64,000 nucleotides of DNA, from contig CAXTIG010000039.1 in NCBI GenBank assembly GCA_964244295.1, forward strand, positions 9,633-73,632, given 5' to 3'. Source of the stretch: JAJAZB01 sp964244295 (lineage in GTDB: Bacteria > Bacteroidota > Bacteroidia > Cytophagales > Spirosomataceae). Under the pieces are notes generated by a model, which was not told where the DNA came from, did no database searches, and worked only from the letters and a program-made list of their open reading frames with translations. The position numbers were made by a program, and so were the translations under genes. Every line of letters begins with the position of its first letter. Positions within the stretch are counted from its first letter, which is position 1. Shown piece after piece: positions 49,013 through 56,885 of this stretch.

Positions 49013-50179
49013 ATGTTCAGCCTTAAATCCAGGGTCGCCAAGTCGGCTAAACCCAAAAAATCCGCGCTGCGCGACTGGGCCGATTCCCTGCTGTTTGCGG
49101 TCATCGCCGCCACCCTCATCCGGTTTCTGACCTTCACGGCGTTTGCCATTCCCACGCCGTCGATGGAAAACAACCTGATGGTGGGCGATTACCTGTTCGT
49201 CAGCAAACTCCATTACGGTGCCCAAACCCCCCGGACGCCCCTGCAAATCCCGCTCACGCACCAGACCATCTGGGGTACGCACCTACCTGCGTACAGTTCG
49301 GCGATTCAACTGCCTTCGTTCCGCCTGCCGGGGTTTTCAGGCGTAAAAAACGGCGATGTGGTGGTATTCAACTACCCGCCCCGTAAGGCCGGTGAACCCG
49401 ACCACCCCGCCGACCTCCGCACCAACTACATCAAGCGGTGCATCGGCATTCCGGGCGACGTGGTGCGCATCCGGCAGGGGGACGTTTTCGTCAACGAAAA
49501 ACCCTTCCCCAAGTCCCCGCAGGCCCAGACGACGTATTTCGTCAAAACCACCAAGCCGCTCAACGACCGGTTTTTTCGGAAATACGGCATCATCAACGAT
49601 TTCAATTCCGCCGAAGGGCCGTTTATCAACTGGCAGCCCGTCGAACCGATCAACCAAACTACCGGCGCGACGGAACGCATCGGCTACCAGGTCAACGCGA
49701 CCGAGTCCGTCATTGCCACCTTCCGGGAGTTCGACTGGGTGCAGGGCGTCGAACCCATCATCGCCCCGCCCTCGGAGTCGGACGCGGGCATTTACGGCGG
49801 CGCGGCCTTTGCCTGGAACCGCGACCACTTCGGCCCGCTGACGGTACCCAAACGAGGCATGACCATCCCCATCGATCGCAGCACCCTCGCCCTCTACGGT
49901 TCCGTCATCGAGCGACACGAGGGCCACGAGGCCGTCACCCTGACGCCCGCCGCGCTGACCATCGGGGGCCGGGCCGTGACGAGCTACACCTTCCGGCAGG
50001 ATTATTACTTCATGATGGGCGACAACCGCCACAACTCCGAAGATTCCCGCTTTTGGGGCTTCGTGCCCGAAGACCACCTCGTGGGCAAAGCCGTCTTCAT
50101 CTGGATGAGTATCGACCCCACCGCCCCAAACCTATGGGAGACGGTTCGATGGAAGCATTTGCTTCGCGTGATTGAGTAG
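49013..50179 (+). CDS. lepB: Signal peptidase I (LepB)
   Basis: 388 residues from the ATG at 49013; the frame is open upstream to 48842 but without homology. One N-terminal membrane helix precedes IPTPSMENNLMVGDYLFVSK, with catalytic Ser (about 45). The Lys is in NYIKRCIGIPGDVVRIRQGD (about 142), and YFMMGDNRHNSEDSRFWGFV is box E near residue 345. The 190-residue insert between the Lys box and box E is long but normal for Bacteroidota LepB. It removes signal peptides from the many exported proteins encoded here. Confidence 0.93.
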   Translation: MFSLKSRVAKSAKPKKSALRDWADSLLFAVIAATLIRFLTFTAFAIPTPSMENNLMVGDYLFVSKLHYGAQTPRTPLQIPLTHQTIWGTHLPAYSSAIQLPSFRLPGFSGVKNGDVVVFNYPPRKAGEPDHPADLRTNYIKRCIGIPGDVVRIRQGDVFVNEKPFPKSPQAQTTYFVKTTKPLNDRFFRKYGIINDFNSAEGPFINWQPVEPINQTTGATERIGYQVNATESVIATFREFDWVQGVEPIIAPPSESDAGIYGGAAFAWNRDHFGPLTVPKRGMTIPIDRSTLALYGSVIERHEGHEAVTLTPAALTIGGRAVTSYTFRQDYYFMMGDNRHNSEDSRFWGFVPEDHLVGKAVFIWMSIDPTAPNLWETVRWKHLLRVIE

Positions 50180-50267
50180 GTGGCCCCCGTTCTCAGTCGT
50201 TTCGCCCAACTCCGAAAGCGCCATTGTGCCATGCTCTGAGTTGGGCGATACCCCAATTTCTACCTCC

Positions 50268-52037
50268 TCACGGCTTCTCGCGCACGTCGGGCCGCCGCTG
50301 GTAGGTGCCCACTAGTTCGCCTTTGGCCAGCACGTGGCCTTTCATGGCGTCGAGCACGGCCTGGCGGTTAAACCCGACGGGCAACGTCAGCGTCTGGTCG
50401 AGGGCAAATACCTGAAAATGGTAGTGGTGCGGCTTGTCAGCGGCGGGCGGGTGCGGACCCCGGTAGCCGATGGCCCCGGTGAAATTTCCGCCCTGCACCG
50501 CGCCGTTGGGTAGTTGGTCGGTCTTGGGCAGGTTTTCGCTCAACTGCGTCACGGTGGCCGGGAGGTTGGCCAGCACCCAGTGGGTCACGGGTTTTACTGT
50601 CGCGTCCGGGTCTTCGAGCAGCACCACGAACGATTTGGCGGCGGCGGGCGCGCCCGTCCACGACAGGGCGGGCGATTGGTCCTGGAAGTACGACGAATGC
50701 GGGTTGGGAATCGGCGCACCTTCCCCAATCGTCGGAGATTTCACGGTGAGTTTGCCGGTTGCCCCGGCGCTTTCCGGCAGTTGCATCGAAAGCGGCTCCC
50801 GGCTCATGATCGAGGGCGTTGCCGACTGGCCGTGGGTGATGCGGTAAATGGTGTTGTTGGTGTCGTCGCTGAGGAGCAGCGCACCGTCTTTGGCCACGGC
50901 CACGCCCGCAATCCGGGCAAAGTGCGCGTCCTTGCCCTCCGGCGAGCCGCCTTTCACCAAAAACCCGGTCAGGAAGGGTTCAATCTTCGTGGCCGTTCCC
51001 TTCGCGTCGAACCGCACGCGGACCACCTCGTAGCCGCTGGGTGGGTTGCGGTTCCAGGAGCCGCGCAGGGCGATGAACGCGTCGTTTTTGTATTCCGCCG
51101 GAAACATTGCCCCCGTGTAAAAGGCCATCTGCATCCCCGCCGAGTGCGCCGTGTAGAGCAGCCCCGGTTCGCGACTTTGCTTGGCCCAGTCTTCGTTGGT
51201 CAGGCCCAGTTCGGGGAGCGGTTTTACGTGCGGGTGCGGTTCGCTTTTGCCGTACACGTAGGGCCAGCCGTACTTCTGACCCTGCACGATTTCGTTGAAT
51301 TCTTCCTCCTGCTTGTTGTCGCCGAGCCAGTCGATGCCCTGGTCCCAGCCCCAGAGCCGCCGGGTGGTGGGGTGCCAGCCGAAGCCGATGGTGTTGCGCA
51401 GGCCGGTAGCGAAGAGTTCGCGTTGGCTACCGTCGAGGTTGGCCCGCAGCAGGGTCGCGCTTTCCTGGTCCGTTTCGTGGGCCACGTTGGTGGTGCTGCC
51501 CACGCTGATGTACAGCTTGTTGTCAGGGCCGACGGCCAGGGTGCGGTTGGGGTGCTGGCCGCCATCGGGCAGGTCGTTGGCGAGTTGCTTGAGTTCGCCC
51601 AGGGTGCCGTCGGGTTTGAGGTCGGCCACGAAGAGTTCCTTCACGGTGGCCATGTACAGCTTGCCGTCGTGGATGGTTACGCCGTGCATCTGCTTTTTCT
51701 CGGCCACGACCTTTTGCACGTCGGCCACCCCGTCGTTGTTGGTGTCTCTGAGCATCCGCACCGTGCCCAGGTCGCGTGAGGTGACGTACACGGTGCCGTC
51801 GGGACCCACGGCCATCATGCGGGGATTTTGAATTTCGGCAAACTTGGCGATTTGAAACCCGGCGGGCAATTTGAGGCTTTTGATTCGCGCCACGGTGGCG
51901 GGGATTTGCCCCACTTCGTAGTAGTTGCCGCTTACGGGCACCGTGGTGGTTTTTCCGGGTTGCGCCCCGGCGCTCAGGGTGGTCAGCAGGCTGATTCCGG
52001 CGATGCCCAGACAGGCTGTGGTACGGGTTGATTTCAT
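50268..52037 (-). CDS. Exported PQQ-type sugar dehydrogenase beta-propeller fused to a PEBP (YbhB-like) domain
   Basis: 589 residues from the ATG at 52037. Signal peptide about 1-25. Residues about 50-415 form a GDH-type propeller: LPAGFQIAKFAEIQNPRMMA, DGGQHPNRTLAVGPDNKLYI, GLRNTIGFGWHPTTRRLWGW, GWPYVYG, GSWNRNPPSGYEVVRVRF and IAGVAVAKDGALLLSDDTNN. Residues about 430-580 are a PEBP domain: SPALSWTGAP, LLEDPDATVKPVTHWVLANL, GAIGYRGPHPPAADKPHHYH and FQVFALD. Whether PQQ is bound is uncertain. Both domains occur separately elsewhere; joined, they suggest a periplasmic enzyme with an accessory ligand-binding part. Confidence 0.86.
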   Translation of the reverse strand: MKSTRTTACLGIAGISLLTTLSAGAQPGKTTTVPVSGNYYEVGQIPATVARIKSLKLPAGFQIAKFAEIQNPRMMAVGPDGTVYVTSRDLGTVRMLRDTNNDGVADVQKVVAEKKQMHGVTIHDGKLYMATVKELFVADLKPDGTLGELKQLANDLPDGGQHPNRTLAVGPDNKLYISVGSTTNVAHETDQESATLLRANLDGSQRELFATGLRNTIGFGWHPTTRRLWGWDQGIDWLGDNKQEEEFNEIVQGQKYGWPYVYGKSEPHPHVKPLPELGLTNEDWAKQSREPGLLYTAHSAGMQMAFYTGAMFPAEYKNDAFIALRGSWNRNPPSGYEVVRVRFDAKGTATKIEPFLTGFLVKGGSPEGKDAHFARIAGVAVAKDGALLLSDDTNNTIYRITHGQSATPSIMSREPLSMQLPESAGATGKLTVKSPTIGEGAPIPNPHSSYFQDQSPALSWTGAPAAAKSFVVLLEDPDATVKPVTHWVLANLPATVTQLSENLPKTDQLPNGAVQGGNFTGAIGYRGPHPPAADKPHHYHFQVFALDQTLTLPVGFNRQAVLDAMKGHVLAKGELVGTYQRRPDVREKP

Positions 52038-52312
52038 TACGGACAGTTTTGTTGATGACGTGTAACACCCGCTGAAACCAGTCGAATCGGTGTCGGAGAC
52101 GGCTTTGTCCACCAACACCGATTGAAAGGTTCAGCCGGGTTTTCCAACCGGGTCAGAGTCTCAACAAAAACTGTACCTTTTGAAGCGGTTTAGGGTTTCG
52201 TTTTTTGCGTGCGGCGGGTCACTCCTGGTCACCCGATCAAGTCCGTGTACGCCAATCCCACGGGTGCCCGCCGTCCGGATCCTGAAAAACCACGAAGTGA
52301 TGGGGGTCATTC

Positions 52313-53899
52313 CTATCCCAACAGCCGGGCGCTGTCCAAATCCAGTTCTCTTTCAATTTTCCGCAGGATTTCATCGCTGACCGACCCGTCTTTGCGGAAA
52401 ACCATCAGGCGTTCCCGCTCTACCTTGAGCAGGTTTCGTTGCAGTTCGCGAGCCTCTTCAAACAGCACGACTGGGTTTTCGCCGGCGGTGGTGGTACGAA
52501 AGCGGTTGGAGAGCTGGTTGATCCGTTCTTCGTAGCCGTTTTTGACGTAGTAGAGCACGGTTTCGGTCACCGAACCCAACGAATAATTGGCCTCCAGGTG
52601 CTCAATGACCGAGCGGGCCAGGTCCAGGCGAATTTTCCGTTCCGCGTTCCCATCGCCGGGTGGTTCCTGCACCCTCAGCAGCCGTACCAGCACCGGAAGC
52701 GTCAGTCCTTGTGCGACCAACGTACATAAAATCACGCCGAAGGTGATGAACAGAATCATGTTCCGGCCCGGAAACGGCTCCCCATTAGGCAGGGTATTGG
52801 GAATCGACAGTGCGGCGGCCAGGGATACCACCCCGCGCATACCCGCCCAGGAGACAACCGCTACACTTTGCCAACTAGGCCGGGGTTCGGTCTCGCGAAT
52901 GTGTCGGTTCAGCAACCGGGGCAGGTACGTACCGGGATACACCCATACGATCCGAATGAGGATGACGGCCAGGCTAATGAGCAGGGTATATTTGATGGCC
53001 TGCGGCAACCAGTAATTACTCATCCCGGACACGATGGAGGGCAACTGCAAGCCGATTAGAATAAAAATCAGGCCGTTGAGCAGAAATGTCATCGTTTCCC
53101 AAACCGACACCGCCTGCAACCGGGTCGCGTGCGAAAACACCTCCGACGAACGCCACGACACAAACAACCCGGCGCTAACCACGGCCAGGACGCCCGATAG
53201 GTGAAACGCTTCGGCCAGCAAATAAGCCAGGTAGGGGGTTAGCAGGGTGACGGCCGTATTGACCAGGGCATCGGTGCGGATGAGCCGGTGCAGGAACAGC
53301 AAGCCCCAGCCTAAGCCCAACCCGATTCCGATGCTGCCCAGGGCCATCCAGACAAACTGGAATCCCGCCCGCCAGAGCACGAACTGCCCGGTAGTAATGG
53401 CCACCAGGGCGTACTGGAAAATGACGAGACTAGTGGCATCGTTAACCAGACTTTCACCCTCCAGGATGATCGTGACGCGCTTAGGAACGTTCAAGTCCTT
53501 CATCACCGAGGTGGCTGCCACGGCATCGGGGGGTGAAATGATACCCCCCAGCAAAAAGCCCATCGCTAGCGTAAACGTGGGGATGATTGCCGACGAGAGC
53601 CAGGCAATGATCGACGAGGTGAAAGCCACCAGCCCGATGGCCAGCAGCGTAACGGGACGCCGCGCTCGCCAAAGGTCCCGCCAGGAGAGGTTCCAGGCGG
53701 CGGCGTACAGGAGCGGCGGCAGGAAAATCAGAAAGACGGCGTCCGGGGTCAAGACCACCGTGGGTAGGCCCGGAATCCAGCCAACGGCCAGCCCAACCAG
53801 CACCAGCAGGATGGGATAGGGGATGTTGATTTTACGGGCAACGACGGTAAGCAGGGTAGTAACACCGAGCAACAGGGTAACAACTTCAATCGGATGCAT
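52313..53899 (-). CDS. CPA1-family Na+/H+ antiporter
   Basis: 528 residues from the ATG at 53899 (MHPIEVVTLLLGVTTLLTVV). Twelve or so helices to about residue 400. Signature segments: FLPPLLYAAAWNLSWRDLW, GGIISPPDAVAATSVMKDLN (with Asp of the exchange site), LEGESLVNDATSLVIFQYAL (ND pair) and VSWAGMRGVVSLAAALSIP. A cytosolic tail of about 120 residues (helical, RKIRLDLARSVIEHLEANYS) follows and may regulate it. It expels Na+ in exchange for protons. Neighbours are unrelated. Confidence 0.93.
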   Translation of the reverse strand: MHPIEVVTLLLGVTTLLTVVARKINIPYPILLVLVGLAVGWIPGLPTVVLTPDAVFLIFLPPLLYAAAWNLSWRDLWRARRPVTLLAIGLVAFTSSIIAWLSSAIIPTFTLAMGFLLGGIISPPDAVAATSVMKDLNVPKRVTIILEGESLVNDATSLVIFQYALVAITTGQFVLWRAGFQFVWMALGSIGIGLGLGWGLLFLHRLIRTDALVNTAVTLLTPYLAYLLAEAFHLSGVLAVVSAGLFVSWRSSEVFSHATRLQAVSVWETMTFLLNGLIFILIGLQLPSIVSGMSNYWLPQAIKYTLLISLAVILIRIVWVYPGTYLPRLLNRHIRETEPRPSWQSVAVVSWAGMRGVVSLAAALSIPNTLPNGEPFPGRNMILFITFGVILCTLVAQGLTLPVLVRLLRVQEPPGDGNAERKIRLDLARSVIEHLEANYSLGSVTETVLYYVKNGYEERINQLSNRFRTTTAGENPVVLFEEARELQRNLLKVERERLMVFRKDGSVSDEILRKIERELDLDSARLLG

Positions 53900-54113
53900 G
53901 CGGGGAGTTCGAGTGGGAGCGGGAATCAAGTTTACGCAAAAACGGCATAAATTGGGCTGGGTTTGCCCGAAATCGAGCTAAATCTTCTACTTGGTCCGCC
54001 TCTTTTTACGCCGTATCATTCAGCCAGGATCGCTTCCCAACCCGCCGGAAATGCAACGCCGCTCCGGGTATCGCGTCCTTCTTTCACGACCACGACTCTT
54101 CTTCCCCCTGCGC

Positions 54114-55295
54114 ATGGAAACTAGCCCCGCAAGAGCGGTTTGGATCGACTACTTACGTTCGTTCGTTACCGTGCTGGTCGTTGCACACCACGCCGCCCTG
54201 GCGTACGCCACCTTTGCCCACTTCAGTTCCAGCCGTTACATCACCTCGACCGCGCCCATCGTCGATGACCGCCGCTGGGCGGGGATGGATACGCTGATTG
54301 GGTTCAACGACCTGTTTTTTATGCCCCTGATGTTTTTACTCAGTGGGTTGTTTGTCTACCGGGGTCTTCGCAAAAAAGGAACGAAGGCCTACCTGGCCGA
54401 TCGGTTCGTCCGGTTGGGTATCCCGTTTCTGGTGGCCGAAGTCCTGCTGATTCCGCTGGCCTACGCGCCTTCTTTTTACGAAGCTACGCACTCGACCCAC
54501 CTGATTACCTTCGTCGAAGACTACCTGTCAAACCAAGAATGGCCGGTCGGCCCCCCCTGGTTTATCTGGCTGCTGCTGGCCTTCGATGGGGCGGCAGCGC
54601 TGCTTTTTAAGATCAACTCCTCCTTTTTCACTGGCGTGGGCACCGCGCTGGCCAACCTGAGCAAACGCCCTTTTCTTTTCGGCGCTGTCCTCTACGGCAT
54701 CACAGCGCTTTCGCTGATTCCCTTGAGCCTTTGGGTGGGACAATACACCTGGGTGGGGCGCTGGGGGCCGTTCGATTTTCAACTCAACCGGCTTTTTTTT
54801 TACCTGCTGTTTTTCCTGCTGGGTGCCGGGTTGGGCAGTACCGATTGGCAACGCCACTTATTCAGGCAGGGCAAGTTGTTCGGGAAAGACTGGATCGTCT
54901 GGTTCCTGTTTAGCCTGGCCAGTTACGGGTTGGTGGTCTGGGTGTCGGGCCTCGGAACGGAGTGGGTTACGCAGGGTAGCCTCAGCCCGACGCAGGGATT
55001 CTTTCTCTACGACCTTGCCTTCGTCACCAGTTGCCTGGCTAGCATCGGGGCCTGCCTGAGTTTTTTCAAACAAAAAATAACCCGGCCCCTGCGAGGCTGG
55101 ACCGGATTGTCTGCCAATGCCTACGGAATTTACGTGCTGCATTACGGGTTTGTCACCTGGCTTCAGTTTGCCTTGTTGCCAGTCGCGTGGCCGGTTCCCG
55201 TTAAGTTCGTTCTGGTGTTTGCCGTTGCGCTGAGTCTGAGCTGGACAAGCAGCAGCCTGGTCAGACGGAATTCCCTTGCCACGCGGGTTTTGTAA
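54114..55295 (+). CDS. Acyltransferase 3 / OpgC-like membrane acyltransferase
   Basis: 393 residues from the ATG at 54114, where METSPARAVWIDYLRSFVTV begins the family pattern (R-x-x-W-x-D-x-L-R). About ten membrane helices. LVVAHHAALAYATF places the conserved His near residue 30, and FNDLFFMPLMFLLSGLFVYR and WFIWLLLAFDGAAALLF are family-like. The C-terminal AYGIYVLHYGFVTWLQFALL is typical. It likely transfers acyl groups to extracytoplasmic glycans or other acceptors; the substrate is unknown. Upstream in-frame sequence from 53991 lacks features. Confidence 0.85.
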   Translation: METSPARAVWIDYLRSFVTVLVVAHHAALAYATFAHFSSSRYITSTAPIVDDRRWAGMDTLIGFNDLFFMPLMFLLSGLFVYRGLRKKGTKAYLADRFVRLGIPFLVAEVLLIPLAYAPSFYEATHSTHLITFVEDYLSNQEWPVGPPWFIWLLLAFDGAAALLFKINSSFFTGVGTALANLSKRPFLFGAVLYGITALSLIPLSLWVGQYTWVGRWGPFDFQLNRLFFYLLFFLLGAGLGSTDWQRHLFRQGKLFGKDWIVWFLFSLASYGLVVWVSGLGTEWVTQGSLSPTQGFFLYDLAFVTSCLASIGACLSFFKQKITRPLRGWTGLSANAYGIYVLHYGFVTWLQFALLPVAWPVPVKFVLVFAVALSLSWTSSSLVRRNSLATRVL

Positions 55296-55617
55296 GTCGC
55301 TTGCAGGGTTTGTGACTCAGACCGTACTTCACTCGAAGCTATCCATTGATCGGAAAAAACGAGGAGCCGGGTGGCTTGGGTGCTACGGTCCGTGATCGGT
55401 AATGGTAGAGCACGAGCGTTGAAACAGCTCCACTCTTTCCTGGGGATTCGTGTGCTACCCTCGACACTGAATGGCGTTACCACCTCACAATGAGGTACCC
55501 GCGCCCAGCCCCTGTACGAATCCCACAACACAACGCCGCCAAAATCGACGCGGCCGGGAATTTGACGACTTCCCTCGTTTCGTGTCAGTACACTTCATCA
55601 ATCGATAAACCATTCCC
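55296..55617. other. Intergenic region; start of the duplicated block, copy 1
   Basis: About 320 bases. From about 55481 (CACCTCACAATGAGGTACCC) to the start codon at 55618 the sequence is nearly the same as 60028-60163. The first 185 bases hold no recognisable feature. Confidence 0.55.
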
Positions 55618-56619
55618 ATGAAAGAGAACCAGCAACTAAGCCGACGCCAGGTCATTGGCGGGTTAGGAACCGGCTTAGCGACGGTCGTCGCGGCACCGGT
55701 GTTTGCCCTTCCGGGCGAGCCGCGTCTGGCGGCCCCGCCCCCCCTCGAAAACCCGACGACGAAGTACCCCAAGCCGCCGTTTCAAACGCCCATGCAGCCC
55801 TGGCCGGGCCTCGCCAGCAAAATGATCCCCCGCCCCGACCACGGCGAAACCAGTTACAAAGGCTCCGGTCGGTTGCAGGGGCGGAAGGCGCTGATCACGG
55901 GCGGCGATTCGGGCATGGGCCGGGCCGCCGCCATCGCCTACGCCCGCGAGGGGGCCGATGTCGCCATCAACTACCTCCCGGCGGAAGAATCCGACGCCCA
56001 GGAAGTGATTGCCCTGATTAAAAAAGAAGGCCGGAAGGCCATCGCCATCCCCGGCGATATTCGCGAGGAAGCGTTCTGCAAACGGCTGGTGGACGAAGCC
56101 GTGAAGGGATTGGGTGGCCTGGACATCGTGGTCAGCAATGCGGCCCGGCAGCAAACCCGGCCGTCCATTCTCGACGTGACGACCGAAGACTTTGACGCGA
56201 CGATGAAGACCAACCTCTACGCGCCCTTCTGGATTATCAAAGCCGCCCTGCCGCACTTACCTGCCGGTTCGGCCATCATCGGCACCACCTCGGAGCAGGC
56301 CTACGACCCCTCGGCAGAACTGTACGATTACGCCCAGACGAAAGCGGCGACCACCAATTTTGTCAAGTCGCTGGCCAAGCAGCTCGGGCCGAAGGGCATC
56401 CGGGTCAATGGGGTGGCTCCGGGCCCCATCTGGACACCCCTGCAACCCAGCGGCGGTGCGACGGCCGAAAAGCTGAAAGAATTCGGGAAGGACACCGCCC
56501 TCGGTCGCCCCGGTCAGCCCGTCGAACTGGCCTCCATTTACGTGCAGTTGGCCGCCAACGACGGCAGTTATGCCACGGGGCAGGTGTACGGGTCCTCGGG
56601 AGGAGGCGGGCAACCGTAA
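55618..56619 (+). CDS. SDR family oxidoreductase with a Tat-type leader, copy 1
   Basis: 333 residues. N-terminus NQQLSRRQVIGGLGTGLATV is a twin-arginine signal. The linker ENPTTKYPKPPFQTPMQPWP leads to the Rossmann domain: ALITGGDSGMGRAAAIAYAR (NAD(P) site, TGxxxGxG), DIVVSNAARQQ, and catalytic Ser/Tyr/Lys in IIGTTSEQAY and YDYAQTKAATTNFVKSLAKQ (YxxxK about 240-244). The layout resembles YghA/glucose dehydrogenase-like SDRs. Substrate unknown. Nearly identical to the gene at 60164, differing by a few residues such as PRLAAPPP against PQTAAAPAA and RPSILD against RKSILD. Confidence 0.9.
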   Translation: MKENQQLSRRQVIGGLGTGLATVVAAPVFALPGEPRLAAPPPLENPTTKYPKPPFQTPMQPWPGLASKMIPRPDHGETSYKGSGRLQGRKALITGGDSGMGRAAAIAYAREGADVAINYLPAEESDAQEVIALIKKEGRKAIAIPGDIREEAFCKRLVDEAVKGLGGLDIVVSNAARQQTRPSILDVTTEDFDATMKTNLYAPFWIIKAALPHLPAGSAIIGTTSEQAYDPSAELYDYAQTKAATTNFVKSLAKQLGPKGIRVNGVAPGPIWTPLQPSGGATAEKLKEFGKDTALGRPGQPVELASIYVQLAANDGSYATGQVYGSSGGGGQP

Positions 56620-56659
56620 TCAATCGGGTTAGAAATCGGTTCTTACTCAGGAGGATAGC

Positions 56660-56695
56660 ACACGAAGGAAGCCGATGGCTTCCTTCGTGTTTTTT
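56660..56695 (+). terminator. Terminator after SDR copy 1
   Basis: ACACGAAGGAAGCC...GGCTTCCTTCGTGTTTTTT. Strong stem with T run; the same hairpin follows copy 2. Confidence 0.9.
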
Positions 56696-56885
56696 ACGGG
56701 GAGCGCCGTTGCCATAAACCCGATTTTGCCCGTTCACGGGGACGGTTCCGTACCCGAAAACCACTCCTGAGCGAGCGCTGAACGCGATTTAGCCCTACCT
56801 TTAGCGACTTTATCCGGTACCCATCCGCCGGGACAGGGTTATCGTCAAGTACGTACCTCCGGTAGTTACTATTAAAATTTGCCCG

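Larger units (their letters stand above)
55481..56805. repeat. Duplicated block, copy 1 (SDR gene with flanks)
   Basis: The block runs from CACCTCACAATGAGGTACCC through the SDR gene and its terminator to the sequence around GCGATTTAGCCCTACCTTTA (about 56785-56805). Copy 2 is at 60028-61345. Identity is highest in the coding part and drops in the 3' flank, where only the terminator and the GCGATTTAGCC segment are still alike. Confidence 0.8.
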
